Assembly: GCF_011075055.1 (NCBI RefSeq)
Contig: NW_025401109.1
Location: 248,001-312,000, forward strand
Direction: 5' to 3'
DNA: 64,000 bases
DNA from: Mangifera indica
Taxonomy: Eukaryota; Streptophyta; Magnoliopsida; Sapindales; Anacardiaceae
This document shows, piece after piece, positions 44,044-56,944 of this stretch (position 1 is the first letter of the stretch; each line of letters begins with the position of its first letter). The translations under genes were made by a program, and so were the position numbers. Below the pieces are notes generated by a model. It was given only the letters and a program-made list of their open reading frames with translations. It made no database searches and was not told the DNA's origin.

Positions 44044-45633
44044 CTAGTGTGGAAGAACTGGAATGCTTTGTTCATTCCTGAAAAAGTTATCAGGATCAAC
44101 CTTAGTCTTAATCTTCACCAACCGCTCGAAATTACCCTTGAAATACTTGATTCCATAAACTCTTCCTTCCAAGTAGCTCCCATTTCCATTGTGATTGATC
44201 CCCAAATCAATATCTCTATAATTCAGAAACGCCTGCCTCGGATTCTTGGACACAAATGGAGTCATGTGGTTATAAAGCTCTCGAATCAACCCCAAATAAA
44301 AGTTTGCCGCCTCAGTCCCCGATTCATTCCAGTCCACTAAGTACTGAATCTTCCATAAGTTTCCAGCTCTGTGCGGAAATGGCGTCGCCGTCGCGGCAAT
44401 CTCCTCCATTCGACCCCCGTAAGGATTGAATGTCAGCATTGGCGTCTCTAGTTCAATCATTTTCTTCCATATTCCTTCCAGGCCGTCTTTGGGAATCGGC
44501 TTCCTCACATAATCCGACTTTCTCTTCAGGAAACTCAGCGCCGGTGCACGATCTAGTAAAACATTTGTTGATGTTCCAGAGGGAAAACCTCTCCAGAAAA
44601 CAACTGATTCAAGCCAGCTCGATTCGACGCAGTCAGACTGAGTTAACCCCAGTTGAGGAAAGCCCTTTTCCATGATTGAAAGAAGTTTCTCAGAGCCACC
44701 GAGATAAAAACCCCAGAAGTTCCCCCTCACAGTCTTATTAACCACGTCTAATGTGAGTCGGACGAAGAGCTCTTTAGGAAGTTTGTACGCGACATGTTGC
44801 CATTGATCCACAATCTCAGTTAGATTGTGTGATTCTAAACTTCTTCTAACCAGAAACGAAGTCACTGTTTCTGGAACTGGAACAAGATTGATTTTATAAG
44901 CAATAATGGCTCCGAAACTGGCTCCTCCTCCTCCTCTGATAGCCCAAAACAAATCTTCCCCCATGGATTTTCTATCCAGAACCCTTCCATTAGCATCAAC
45001 AAGCCTTGCATCGACAATATTATCGACAGTGAGCCCGTATTTTCTCATCATGTTACCATATCCTCCGCCGCTCATGTGTCCACCAACACCCACTGTGGGA
45101 CAAATCCCGGCCGGGAAGCCATGAGTTTTACTTTTCTCCGTAATTTTATAATAAACTTCTCCAAGAATCGCCCCCGCCTGAACCCAGGCAGTGTTGTTTT
45201 CAATGTCAACATCAACAGCGCGAAGATTAAACATGTCAAGGACGAAGAAAGGGACTTGGGAGACATAAGATAAGCCCTCGTAGTCATGGCCGCCGCTTCT
45301 GATTTTCATCTGCAGGCCATGTTTCCGGGCACAAATAACCGCAACCTGGACGTGGGATTCATGCAATGCAGTGATGATAAGGAAAGGTTTGGGAGTTGAA
45401 GTTGAGTTGAAACGGAGATTCCGAATGTAGGATTGCAATATGGAGGAGAAGGAGGTATTTTCTGGGATGAAAATGGCGGGGGAGATTGGATGGGAAGGCT
45501 GAGAATGGTTGAAAAGACAATGGAGGAAGTTTTCATGGACAGAATCAGAAGTTGCTCGCCATGGAAAAGATGAAAAGAGAATGAGAATTATCGAAAACAA
45601 TGAAAGTTTCGGAGTATTTGTAAAATTTTTCAT
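44044..45633 (-). CDS. Berberine-bridge-enzyme-like FAD-linked oxidase (intact, 529 aa)
   Basis: This is a secreted flavoprotein oxidase of the BBE-like family, intronless like many family members and of usual length. Residues 1-28 form a signal peptide, followed by Cys39 and Cys101, which fit the conserved N-terminal disulfide. The FAD_binding_4 domain contains IRSGGHDYEGLSY, with His116 for one covalent FAD bond, and GICPTVGVGGHMSGGGYG, with Cys178 for the second, so bicovalent FAD is expected. Residue 181, three after that Cys, is Val. In the family, Val at this gate is associated with oxygen reactivity and Leu with dehydrogenase behaviour. The C-terminal BBE domain is present (NYRDIDLG at 471-478, DPDNFFRNEQSIP near the end). 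Gln430 in KIQY stands where I recall alkaloid-forming BBEs having Glu, so berberine-type ring closure is unlikely. Oxidation of carbohydrates or monolignol-like alcohols is more likely. The start is supported by the signal peptide and the TATA box 46 nt upstream. Confidence 0.93.
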   Translation of the reverse strand: MKNFTNTPKLSLFSIILILFSSFPWRATSDSVHENFLHCLFNHSQPSHPISPAIFIPENTSFSSILQSYIRNLRFNSTSTPKPFLIITALHESHVQVAVICARKHGLQMKIRSGGHDYEGLSYVSQVPFFVLDMFNLRAVDVDIENNTAWVQAGAILGEVYYKITEKSKTHGFPAGICPTVGVGGHMSGGGYGNMMRKYGLTVDNIVDARLVDANGRVLDRKSMGEDLFWAIRGGGGASFGAIIAYKINLVPVPETVTSFLVRRSLESHNLTEIVDQWQHVAYKLPKELFVRLTLDVVNKTVRGNFWGFYLGGSEKLLSIMEKGFPQLGLTQSDCVESSWLESVVFWRGFPSGTSTNVLLDRAPALSFLKRKSDYVRKPIPKDGLEGIWKKMIELETPMLTFNPYGGRMEEIAATATPFPHRAGNLWKIQYLVDWNESGTEAANFYLGLIRELYNHMTPFVSKNPRQAFLNYRDIDLGINHNGNGSYLEGRVYGIKYFKGNFERLVKIKTKVDPDNFFRNEQSIPVLPH

Positions 45634-45678
45634 TGTAGATATTATGCATGGGCGTTTTATTCATGGGTTCTTGTCTTG

Positions 45679-45686
45679 TATATATA
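45679..45686 (-). promoter_or_regulatory. TATA box of the intact BBE-like gene
   Basis: TATATATA lies 46-53 nt upstream of the start codon, with its surroundings conserved in the frameshifted paralogue. Confidence 0.6.
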
Positions 45687-45724
45687 GGCTGCGTATGGTT
45701 CATATATTGTACTTTTCTTTTTGT

Positions 45725-45730
45725 TTGACC
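45725..45730 (+). promoter_or_regulatory. W-box (TTGACC) upstream of the intact BBE-like gene
   Basis: TTGACC lies about 40 nt upstream of the TATA box. It is a perfect WRKY-binding core, suggesting but not proving induction by elicitors or stress. Confidence 0.4.
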
Positions 45731-45759
45731 GTGAATAAATCTTATTAGCACATTCACGT

Positions 45760-46030
45760 TATATATTAAAAAATCAAAAAATTAATTATAATTTTGATAA
45801 TTATTTTTTAATTTTTTAGGATAAAATTAAAATTAAAATATACTTATTTTGAGTTATTAAAATAATTAATATTATATATTTTAGTATTAATTATGGTATA
45901 TACTTTTACTATACTCAATTATATACCATAATTATTTATATTTATTAATTTTCATTAAATATAATAGTAATTTGTGCATTAATCTTTTATTTTTGTGAAA
46001 AAATATTACATCCTAGAGTTACGAGAAATA
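45760..46030. other. AT-rich distal promoter region of the intact BBE-like gene
   Basis: The region is similar to 11775-12045 with several small indels. No further motif stands out. Confidence 0.4.
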
Positions 46031-47736
46031 ATGTGTTAGAATTGACAAAATTTGACACGATCTTTTAACCCCGATATGATACGATACGAAAATAATTATA
46101 TTAGTGTTATGATTTTTTTACATGAATAATAGTTCAAGTTAGGTTATAGTTGACTCTTAAAAAGTTGAATCAAGTTCAGATTGATACAAGACCAACTCGA
46201 ATTAATCCGAACTAACTCAAATATTTTGAACAAATTATTTTCTTTATTTGACAGAAAGAGTTTAAATATTTTTTAATTCAAATCAATAAAGAAATTGATA
46301 TTGCATCACTAAACATCAAATCTGCATCACTCATTCATTGCTTCTTGAAATATTGTATAGGTTAGCTAGATGTTTATTATTTTTTTGATAAATTTTGGAT
46401 ATTTACTTGGAGGAGTTACTCTTAGGGCTTTTGCCAAAATCTTATCATCATTCTACTAGAGACATTCATTCTAATTTAATAACTTGAAAAAACTATTTAT
46501 AGTTTTTTTTCTTTGGTTTGTTATAGATACTACTAAATTAAACTTATTATATTTGGTGTATTATATTTATTTACTTATTAATGATATTAATATTTGTAAC
46601 ACTTACATTCATCATATATAATAAAAATTAAATTTCTTAAATATTATTTTGACGTTGAAATTACAATTACATTATTTTGAAGTTGAAATTATAGACTTAT
46701 TTGAATACTTAATTATAATATTCTATTTTTATCCCTACAATTGATCATATAAAGAGACAATAAGTAAATTATTAATTTTAACTTAAAATAGAGTATTTTT
46801 GTTTTGACAAAATATCGTTTCATGTCAAAATGTATTTTTGCGTGTTATTTTGTAATAAATTGAGTGATTCTTTGACATTTGATAAAATGTATTATTTTGT
46901 AATAAATTATGTCGTTACATATTGTGTTTTGATATGACTTTACTTTTTACATTATTTAGGTTAATTTGGATCAGGTCAGGTTAACCTGTAAATATTTGGA
47001 GTCAATTTAAGATTGAAAAATTTTGATACGGTTTTGTTTCAAATTGAGTTAGAGAGCAAAGTTTTCAATTTAAAACCTAAACTGACACGACATAAATATG
47101 ATCTAATAACATGAATTATTAAGTCTATTATATATATCCAATTTTAATTATTAATTAAATACTCATATAATATATTATTATATGATTTAATTTAATTTAA
47201 TTATTAATTTAAAAATTATTTAATCTAATATGATATATTATTTTAAATATTCAGAATTGATTACCCGGAATTTTATCTTGTAGCTGTTTGATGTTGCATT
47301 TTAATAATAATATTGTTATTAAAAAGATAGTGGAAAGACGGCGCAAGTCATCTCCTCCCAAATTGACCAAGAAATGTCTAATGAATATCTGTCTACAAAC
47401 TACGAAGAGCCGTATTTTATTAGTCTTTGACATTGACTCAAATATTATATTATATTTAAATGCAATTTGAATTTTAATTCATTAATCTTAAGTTGACATT
47501 GAATTTATTCTTTTAAGCTTAAACTATTCTCGAATTAGAATTTGTTCAAATTTAATTTATATTAAATTCAATTCTACACAATAGTCAATATTTTTATTAT
47601 TGGAAGTTACAAATATAATCTCATACCTTAATTAATATTGTTAGTATATAATAAACTTGATAATTTATGTCATTGAGTTGTGTTCATATCATATCAATTC
47701 AGGTTTCATATCAAAGCGTCAAAACCTTAACCTGAT
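46031..47736. mobile_element. Long-inverted-repeat element, copy 3, right arm truncated
   Basis: The left arm, about 46031-47110, and the centre, about 47110-47680, match copy 2. The element then ends at 47736, where sequence equivalent to about 13880 joins sequence equivalent to about 15305 inside the copia LTR, a deletion of about 1.4 kb. Confidence 0.6.
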
Positions 47737-48489
47737 GTGATACAGTATAATATATGGTTAAAGTTATGAGTTTTATGTGATACAGTATAATTTACAACAG
47801 AATACATGATGTCATATCTATTTGCATGAGTTGTGCATATCACCCTCTCTCAAGCCTTATAGATTTTTGCAAAAACTGTTAACTTGTCCGTTAAGAGTTG
47901 AAATCTAGTTTTGGACTCGACTTAGTGAGAACATTTGCAATTTGGTGGAGGAAAAATATCACAACTTGAGGAGCCCTTGTTAGACTTGATCTCTAGCAAA
48001 ATGAAAGTCCATCTCAAAGTGCTTAGATTGTGAATGGAAAATAAGATTCAAGGTGAGATATGTAGTCGATAAATTATCACACTAAATAATAAGAGCCGAT
48101 GTAATAGGAAAACCAATTTCACGAAGAAGAGATTTGAACCATATAATTTCCAAGGCACATGTTGCAACTGCCTCATACTTAACCTCTGTTGAGGACCAAG
48201 CAACTATTTGTTGTTTTTAACAACTCCATGAAATTAAATTAGAGCCGAAGTAAATTGCAAACCTAGTGGTACTTTTTCTATCATCTAGATTGTCACCCCA
48301 GTTCGCATCACAATAACCAACAAGATCAAAATTGCTTAGTTTACAAAGAAGCAAGCAATGATCGATAATGTCATGTAAATAATGCAAGATTCACCTAACA
48401 CCTTGCTTGTGAGATTTACAAGGCCGATGCATGTATTATGACATTGGATTAACAGAGAAGGCAATTTTGGGTCTTTGATACACAAGCAT

Positions 48490-49065
48490 TGCAAGCTATC
48501 AACCATCTACCGATACAATGTTGGATCATCAAAGGCTTCAAAATCTTTATGAGCAAATTTGATGGTAGAACATGAAGGAGTAAAAACAAATTTGGCAATG
48601 CTCATGTTGGCTTTACTAAGAAGATCTTTAATGTATTTCTCTTGAGATAACAAAAGCCTATGGTACAACCAACTAGCCTCAACACCAAGAAAATATTTCA
48701 ACAAACGAAGGTCTTTAAGAGCAATGTCTTGTTGAAGCTACTTGATGACATGAGACTGATAAAATGGAATTTCTATCAGTGAGAATAAGATCACCCACAT
48801 AGATGAGACAATATGTCATATTGTGCCTTTGTCTATAGCAGTAAAATGAAGTATCAACTTTGGAACTAATTAAGCAAAACCGGTGTAAGAAGTGGTAATA
48901 TAGGACAACCATGCCCTTGGTTCTTGTTTAAGGCCATAAAGAGACTTGTGGAAGCAGTAGACATGATAATGTTTTAGTGGATTAACATAGCCTTGAGGTT
49001 GCACCATGTATATGGTTTCATCAAGTTGACCATGTAAAAAAGTGTTAGAAACATCTAACTGCATG
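48490..49065 (-). pseudogene. Copia reverse transcriptase, decayed, copy 3
   Basis: 48870-49064 reads QLDVSNTFLHGQLDETIYM and VQPQGYVNPLKHYHVY..KSLYGLKQEPRAW, the RT finger/palm start. 48507-48704 reads MLKYFLGVEASWLYHRLLLSQEKYIKD. A frame break near 48890 separates them. Confidence 0.82.
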
Positions 49066-50039
49066 ATATTCTAGCCAATGGATACTGCAAGTGAGAGAAT
49101 GAGTTGGATTATGGATGGCTTAATTACCAGACTAAATGTCTCAAAGTAGTTGATACCATGCCCTTGATGAAACCCTTTTGCAACAAGTTGTGCCTTATAG
49201 CAATTTATAGTACTATCAGGATTCTTCTTAGCTTGAAACACTTATTTGTTGACAACTATATTAAATGCTTCCTCTTGAAGGACCAAGTCTTATGTGCCTT
49301 GGGGATAAAAAAATTTCAATTTCTTTACTCATTGCATCATGCCAGATTTTGTATTTGAAAACTTTGGTGATTCAAGTATAACATGCCAGTGGTGAAAGAT
49401 TTAGGTTTCAAGTTCCCCGATTTTGCTCTAGTAACCATAGGATGAATATTTTTCTCGGTTGGCTGAGGTGATAGAGAGGAATTGGGCAATTGATGTTGGG
49501 AATATTGAGATAAATCCATAATTAAATCTAATCTTGGTGGGCTTAGATTATGGTGAGCAGAGGCTTAGGGTAACATCAGAGTGTGGTGTTTGTTGTAGGC
49601 AAAGGGAAATTAAAAGGACTAATTGAAGGTAAACTGATTTAATTGGGAATGGCTGAGTTGTTGATTCTAACGCCACTATCAATTGATCCTTTGAATGGAA
49701 ATACCGGTTCATCAAAGAGACCATGCTGTGAGTAGTAGATTTCGTTATCAAAAGTGTCAAAACAAAGATATCCTTTATAAACTTTACTATAAACAAGAAA
49801 AACACACTATTTGGAACGAGGAGATAATTTGGTTGTGGTATATGGACGCATTCAAGGGTAACAAGCACAACCAAAGATTTTAGGTTCCGCATAATTTGAT
49901 TTTTCATGAAATAATTTTTGGTATAAAGAAAGTTAACCAAGACGTGGTGTGGGAAGATGATTTATAGTGTAAACGGTAGTTTCAAAATCATAGTCGCAGA
50001 ATTACATTGGCCAATTAGTATGATTTAAGAGTGAAAGAC

Positions 50040-51480
50040 TAGTTTAAAGGAGCGAAAACATTAAAATTAAAGGATTAGAAAAGTAATTTAAAGGATTTAT
50101 TGATGCTACAAGCATGACAACAAATATTGATATTATTAACAAAATTAATATTAGAGTGCCGCAAGATGTGTTTACTAGTTAGGATTGAAGCATGCCCAAG
50201 GCTCATATGCCAGACTGACAAGGCAAAAGAAAAGGCTTTGTAACCACTAAAAAAAGACTTAAACAACACTAATGAAAAAGAATATAACCCCTTGTCACTC
50301 AAGCCTTTGTATAGGATTGCTCGAAATGTCGAATCCATAATAAAAAAATAGTTAAGAAAAAATTCAAGAGAAACACAGTTAATATAGGTAAATACATTTA
50401 CAAAAAGTAAATTTTGACAAGTAGATGAAATATAAAAAATATCTTGAAAAAAATAGGGCTTGGAATTAAGAGATAATGTATTGGAACCAATATGAGTGAT
50501 TAGAAGTGTTTTACTACTGCTAATAAAAAGTTTTTTTAGTCTAGTATTCTTAGAATTAATGGCTAGATTTTCCATGTTATTGGTTAAGTGATGAGTGACA
50601 TCAGAATCAATAACCCATGGTTTGTAGACAGTGGAAGACGTGGCGAGGTCAAGTCGTAGTTTAAAAATGTATTAGAAACATGGGTATCTTGTATGCATGG
50701 GGAAGGACACCATTTTGAAACATGTTCAACACCATCACAATTATAGCACATGAGTGAAAAATCAGGGTAAGCACTGCCACTTGAAAACTAATTGGAAAAA
50801 TTGAATGGGCATACCAGATGAGAATCGACCCTTATAAACTTGTCCATATGAGATTTGCCTGTTGCATCCATGACCTCTATCTATATTATTGGACTGATAG
50901 GAAGTGTATTGAGCTGAAGGAATGATGTTAGATTGTATAGTCTTTCACCAATTAAGATTCTTCACTTAGTAACAAACCGTAGAGATTATTGAAGGACACA
51001 ACAGTAAGATGCAACTCAACATTGCGAACAAATAGATGATATATTGGTATAAGGCCTGATAATCTCGTATTATCAAAGTCTTTGTCATCTACTGAATGAT
51101 TGAAGGCATGCAATTGATTGAAAAGAGTTTTAGCCCATTGTATATACTTTAGAATGGGAACATTGTCTTAGCGAAGATTATTCACTTGAGTCTTCAATTG
51201 TGACACCTATGCTCTAGAGCTAGATGCATATGTTTGTGTAAGTTTTTCTAAAGCCTCCCTTGCTAAGGAAATGCCCACAACCTAAGGCAGAACTATTTCA
51301 GAGAGAATGAGTTAATTATCCAACTCAAAACAAGTTGATCTTGGTTGAATCATGATGTGTAGACGGGATTGACTTTTATCTCATGATTTAATTTTGGTGG
51401 TGGAGATTGACTATTGTCAATATGGTGCGCCAAGTGATTTCCATGAACAAAGGCAAGAGTTAAGTCTACCATAATAGGTA
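50040..51480 (-). pseudogene. Copia gag and GAG-pre-integrase, decayed, copy 3
   Basis: 50075-50575 includes WHMSLGHASILTSKHILR and CHACSINKSFKL, the GAG-pre-integrase block, preceded by about 150 residues of protease-to-integrase linker. The zinc knuckle lies at about 50710-50755, and gag sequence extends to about 51480, with stops. Confidence 0.78.
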
Positions 51481-51635
51481 ATTAGAGAAGGTTAGCTTCA
51501 GGGGTAAAAGGTAAGCTATATTCAGAAGAGGAGCAGAAGATGTGAAAGAATTTGCTATATTCTTGATTAACCTACTGTCAACCGTGGAAACAAAAAAGAA
51601 AGAAAGTTGTTAAGCTTTGAAAGGTTTTGATACCA

Positions 51636-51800
51636 TGTAAATAATATTTGCACTCCAAGACATATCTTATTTACATTAACTTTTGAAGTATATAGTACAC
51701 ACAATAGTTATATATGGTTGGATGTGATACAGTATAATATATGGTCAAAGGCATGAGTTGTATGTAATATAGTATTTTTCTGCATTAGTTATGCGTATCA
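51636..51800 (-). repeat. 5' LTR of copia copy 3
   Basis: It is 165 bp, matches 19546-19709, and adjoins the same degenerate tRNA-Met primer-binding site. Confidence 0.8.
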
Positions 51801-52380
51801 AATTAGTGGTGAGATGTATGACATGTGCAACAAGAACCTTGTATGCATAGTATATATGGGTTTTTAAATAAGTCAAATAACCTTAAAGGGAATTTTATAT
51901 ACAAGTGTAATCTTTTCTACCCTTAATCAATTGACTGCAAAGGTTAAAATCCTTTATTCAAACTCAATTAATTTGAACCAAATTCAATCAAATAACTTAA
52001 ACTGAATTCAACCTTATTTATAAACCTCATCTAACTAGTACGGATAATAATGCAAAGTCCACTTCTATTAACTCTATTTTGTAAACCCGTTCTAGTTAGT
52101 AATGATTCATAATTTTATAATAATTAATAAATAATGAAAATATAAAAATCAAAATATTAATAAACCCTAATGCTAGTGTCCAAATTTATCATATAAAGCG
52201 CAATAAACCAAATTTTACTATTTCTAAATGTCAAAGAAATTTGCTTTCTACCTCAAACCTAAAATGGTCAACTTTAAATTTGAATTAAATGTTTGTGGAG
52301 TCATAGTCTCTTTACACATACATTTTGGCTAATATTAACGTTTTATTTCTTGACAGTTTTTACAAAGCCTTAAACCCTAA
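51801..52380. other. Non-coding sequence between copia elements, copy 3
   Basis: The segment is similar to 19710-20290 with no gene. Confidence 0.45.
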
Positions 52381-55248
52381 ATTATGTGTCAACTCTGTGG
52401 TAAGATAGGGCATGCCATCTTATAGTGTTATCACACATTTGATATCACTTTCTTAGATAACCCATATATTACCCCAAGGCAACATTTTATTGCTAATACT
52501 ATTCCAAGCACAACATACTTGCCTACATACTCTCTTACAGCCAAATAGCATGTCCTACACTTAATACTATGGACAAAATTCAAGAACTAGTCTAAAAGTT
52601 CTATAGGCCAAGACATGACATGGTATATGGATTTAAGAGCCTTAGACCATGTCACTCACATGGTGGATCAACTTGTTGTCAAAGAAATGTATGTGGGAAA
52701 TCAACATCTACAAGTGGGAAGTGGTGAGTGTTTGAGGATTTCTCATAAAGGTTCAAAATTTTTACCTACTTCATATTCCAATAGATTTCTACATCTTAAA
52801 AACGTATTATTGGTACCTAGAATAACTAAAAACTTGCATATAAAAATTTACTAAAGATAATAATGTCATTGTTGAGTTCCTAAGTGATTGTTGCTTTGTT
52901 GAGGATAAGGATACCAGTATTATGCTGCTAGAAATGACACTTAAAAATAGGTTATATCAATTGTAGTTTGTTGTTGATAAGTACAATATAGTAAATTTTC
53001 AATTAATGATGTATTTTATTTGTTTTTTGACAAAACTGAGAATTTTATTGTCAACAAAGCATATGAAAATTTGGTTTTGAAATCATGATAAAATTGTTGA
53101 ATTACATACAAGTTATTTTACAAGTTAATAAAATTGATATTATGTTAGGCATAAAAGATTCAGTCATCCATGGGAGAAACTATGAAATATGTTTTAAAAC
53201 TTTGAATCTTAATTTTTATTTGTTTGATCTCTTTTTCTATGAGAATTGTCACTTTGGGAAACACAAGCATAGTATTTTCTTGTTTCTAACACTAGAGTAT
53301 CAAAATTCTTAGAATTAGTTCATAGTAATTTGTGGGGACCAACTTCCATAATATCTAGAGAGGGATTTAAATATTATTTGCACTTTCTAGATGTTTATAC
53401 CAAGTTTATCTAACTATTTCCCTTAGGAAATAAAGTTGAGGTAGTGTATGTTTTTAGATAGTTTCATAAGTTCGTAAGGAAGCAACTTAAACAACAACTT
53501 AAACAAAAACTTAAAACCAGACAAATTGATTGAGAAGGTAAGTATAGAATACTTGTTCCATATTTTCAAGATAATGAGATCAATTTTGGATTTTCATGTC
53601 CACATACTTACCAATAGAATGAACGCAAATATAGGCATAAAGTAGAGTTGGGACTAGTGTTATTATCTCAAGCTAGTATGCCTTTAGGTTGTTAGTGGAA
53701 ATCTTTCCAAACTACTATTTTTCTAATAAATAGAATGCCAACTCTTGTCTTAGGAAATAACAATCCTTATTAATTGTTGTTTCATAAATTCCCTGACTAT
53801 TCATTTCGAAATGTGTTTAGTTGTGTTTGCTACCCTTTCCTTCACCCATACAATAAACACAAATTTGATTATCATACTAAAAATGTGTCTTGTTAGGTTA
53901 TAGCTTAATTCACAAAGGGTATAAATGTTTAAGTAAGTTTGGGGGAGTTTAAATTTCAGTATCAGGAAAGTTTAATGAGACAGATTTCCCTTTTCAAGCA
54001 TTTAAAGATTTTCTTAACCTTTTCAAATCTGCTTCTACATAGGTAAATTCCTTTTCAACACTTACTTTTACCTGCCACCGTGTCAAGTGATCTTATTCTT
54101 GAAGTTAGTTTTGGTTCTATAGCTTAGACAAACTCAAACATTAGACACCCCTTAAATGTTAATCCTAGCCATATAAGTCTTTTACCACACATAAACACTA
54201 CACCATTTGTTTCAAATTTCATCCTTAAATCCACAAACCTTTCGCCCTTGCCAATATTTTCCCTTCTTCTCAACACAATCCTAAAAAATGTCTAAGTTAT
54301 CCATTGTGTTGTCTTGTCTACCACTAAAGCTAAGTATATAATTGCAATTGAAACAGGTAAAGAGATGTTTTGGAATTGGTTGGGTTTGAATCAAGATGAG
54401 TATATGGTTGATTATAATAGTCAGAGTGCTTTGGATTTGAGCAAGAATGTTACATACCATAGTCACACCAAACATATTGATGTGAGATACCATTGGATTT
54501 GTGAAGTAGTGAACAATTGAGAGATTTTATTGAAAAAGTTCACACTGATAAAAATCCAGTTGACTTATTGACTAAAATAATGACCTAGGACAAACACCAA
54601 TTCTACACTAAAATGGCGGGACAAAGCTTCAAGTGATGTTGAGGAGCTAACACTCTTCCATGTGTTGAAGGGGAAGATTGTTGGCTCAATGGGCCTGAAG
54701 GTCTAACCCATATTATTAAACAATAATAATAAATTTACATTGATGCCTTCATTATAATGATATGTAAATATGTCTCTTTTAGGTTTTTTATGGTGACACT
54801 GAGACGAAGCAAGACTAACATATTAGAGATTTTGTTTTTCTTACCTATGTAGATCAAAGATAGAAAATGCTAATTTTTTCCTTGGCCTTTATTTCATCAC
54901 TGGATATTATTAAGATCACTAGGGTTTATTTCAAGAATTATTTGAAGGTTTATTTTTCTTATATTGTTCCATAATCACAAAGTTTTGTGGAATTTTGGCT
55001 AGGGAAATAATTTGGGTACGTATTTCTTGATTGTTAATGTCAAGTTCACAGATACTTGAGAATGATTGTACCTATTTTTCTTGAATAGTAGATTTTATTC
55101 AAAATTTGGCCTGTGGTTTTTCCCTTCCACAGTGGAAATTTTCCACATAAATCCTATGTTCTTGTTTGTGGTTGATTTGTTTTATTTCCTGTCCTACATG
55201 CAATTGATATTTCCTATGATTAACTGACTTAATTAATTTGCACAATCA
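52381..55248 (+). mobile_element. Plus-strand Ty1/copia relic, copy 3 (no Athila insertion)
   Basis: The order matches copy 2: zinc knuckle at 52387-52428, protease 52615-52854, integrase about 53150-53960, RNase H 54310-54640 and 3' LTR 54679-55248. The Athila site is empty here (TTTTCATGTCCACAT near 53600). The protease motif DSGA is mutated to DLRA. About 160 bp between knuckle and protease are deleted relative to copy 2. Confidence 0.88.
52387..54640 (+). pseudogene. Copia gag-pol relic, copy 3 (RT absent)
   Basis: WYMDLRALDHV (protease with lost active site), LKNVLLVPRITKNL, the integrase PHTYQ-stop-NE region and RNase H (STTKAKYIIAIETGKEMFWN, DYNSQSALDLSKNV, SHTKHIDVRYHWICEVV) are readable in order with stops between. 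The same RT deletion as copy 2 is present, so that loss is ancestral. Confidence 0.83.
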
Positions 55249-56224
55249 GATATAAGGTTTGTGGCCCCAAAACAAATGACAGTATTTGAAGTTGCTATAC
55301 ATGTGAAACAAATATTAGCTTAATGTTTTCTATCATTCAAGTGTTTTATTCTTACTAAATTCAGATAATAATTACATATCACCCTCGAAAAAACAGTTGC
55401 TACATTATAAAATATTAAAAGTTTAACTTGTTAGCTAGTAAGAGAGAGGAGTAAAATGAATTTTGAAACAATTATGTTTGTATAATTTTATAGTTCAAGG
55501 AAGATAGTGTTATGTAGTTTATGTGTTTAGAGTATAGGAGTATTAGCGTTAATGGAGGAGTTGTGTGATTGAAGTTAAAAAGTAAGGAGTTGTAGTTAAG
55601 GGAAAATTATTGTTGCTCTATATATTAGATGGTGAAAGGTGAGTCATTGATTGTTGGTTTTATAGTGCAAATCAAAACATTGCATATTTGATTTCAGAGA
55701 AGATGTGAAAACCAACTCTCAAAATAGTGTGTTTTTTGTTTAAGTAAAATAGTGCGATTCAGGAATTATTCGTGTGATATTGTTTTGATGGAATAAAGGC
55801 ACTGAAAAATGAACAGAAGAAATGGAAAGTGAGTCGATTGTTTGGGCAATTGTTTCATTATCTTCAACTCACTAAGAAGTAAAGGTAAATATCTTACCTC
55901 AGGGGTGAATGGAGAAATCATTGTCAAGAGGGATGTTTACTGATAAGAAATGAGAAAGACAATTCTTGTGTAATTTTTCTAGAAATCTAATAAAAGTTTA
56001 GAGGTATTTTTTTGTAGTGTCTTTTGTCCTCGCGTGTAAACAATTTTCACATTTTCATTTTGTTTGTTAAAGTTCAAGTCGATCTAGATTAAATCAACTA
56101 TTAAATTATTTTCAAATGAAACTTGAGTCTCAACTCATCAATTTTGAGTTGATCTCAAACTTATTCTTTTGAGTTTAAATTATTCTCAAATTAGATATTA
56201 TTCTAACTTAGATCAAATTCAATG
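55249..56224. other. Non-coding left part of X3
   Basis: The segment matches 30000-30890 of X1 with small indels and an extra piece of about 60 bp near 55805-55865 that is partly shared with X2. No gene is seen. Confidence 0.45.
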
Positions 56225-56944
56225 CAGAGGGAACTGGGGTCAACAAGGTGAATTGACCCTCCGTGACTTAAAAAAAAAACCAAAAGTTTATATATATTTA
56301 CAATAATGCCATGACATTAAATATTCAATTTTAATATTTTATTAAATAAAATCCATTCTTTTCTTCACACACTCACAACATTATAAACTCACAACTTTTC
56401 TTCTCTTTTGTCCATTTGAGTTTTCTCTCCTATCCTTTGCTCAATCCTTCCTTTCTTCACTTGTTCATCAAATTATCAACTTTTCTTCAAGCGTCATCTT
56501 TATTTCATATCATTATCAACTCTTCTCCAAGCTCTATCTTTATTTCATATCATTAATCACTCTTAGGGTATTCTTTTGAGGTATCAATTTCATCCCTCTT
56601 ATTATTATCATTATTTGATTGTTTAAATTAGAGTTTAGGTTATATTGGGTTGCTAAAGTTTTGTTTGAATTTGATTTAGTATTCCATTTTGACTAAGTTT
56701 TATTATGTCATCTTAATTTGATTTATTTTCCCCTCTTATTAATTTCAACAAAGTTATGTAATTTTAATCGCATTTAGTATCCAATTAATTTCCAGCTTCA
56801 TGTTTATTCTTTTCATTATTAGATGTTCAATAATGAGCCATAAATGTTTGCATAAGTAGTTAGTTTTTGATGAGTTGGTTGTCCTTTCAATTCATTATAC
56901 ATTCAAATAAAAATTGAAAAATTTGAACATAGTATAATAATATT

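Larger units (their letters stand above)
47737..51800 (-). mobile_element. Ty1/copia retrotransposon, copy 3, 3' LTR truncated
   Basis: The 3' LTR fragment is 47737-47842. The 5' LTR is 51636-51800, followed by AATTA, one base from the AATCA target duplication of copy 2. It has the same gag, GAG-pre-integrase and RT order and the same integrase deletion as copy 2, without the hAT MITE (empty site near 48566). Confidence 0.88.
43251..55248. repeat. Segmental duplication, BBE block copy 3
   Basis: The order is BBE 3' flank (43266-44040), intact BBE-like gene, inverted-repeat element (truncated), minus-strand copia, and plus-strand copia with 3' LTR. It lacks the Athila insertion and the hAT MITE. 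It shares the integrase deletion with copy 2, which makes copy 2 its closest relative. Confidence 0.85.

Noticed and set aside
44906..45124. Plus-strand frames antisense to the BBE genes (also 10055-10348, 10920-11138, 43987-44340, 44430-44675)
   Set aside because: These are shadows of the BBE coding sequence on the opposite strand, and their conservation follows from the real gene.
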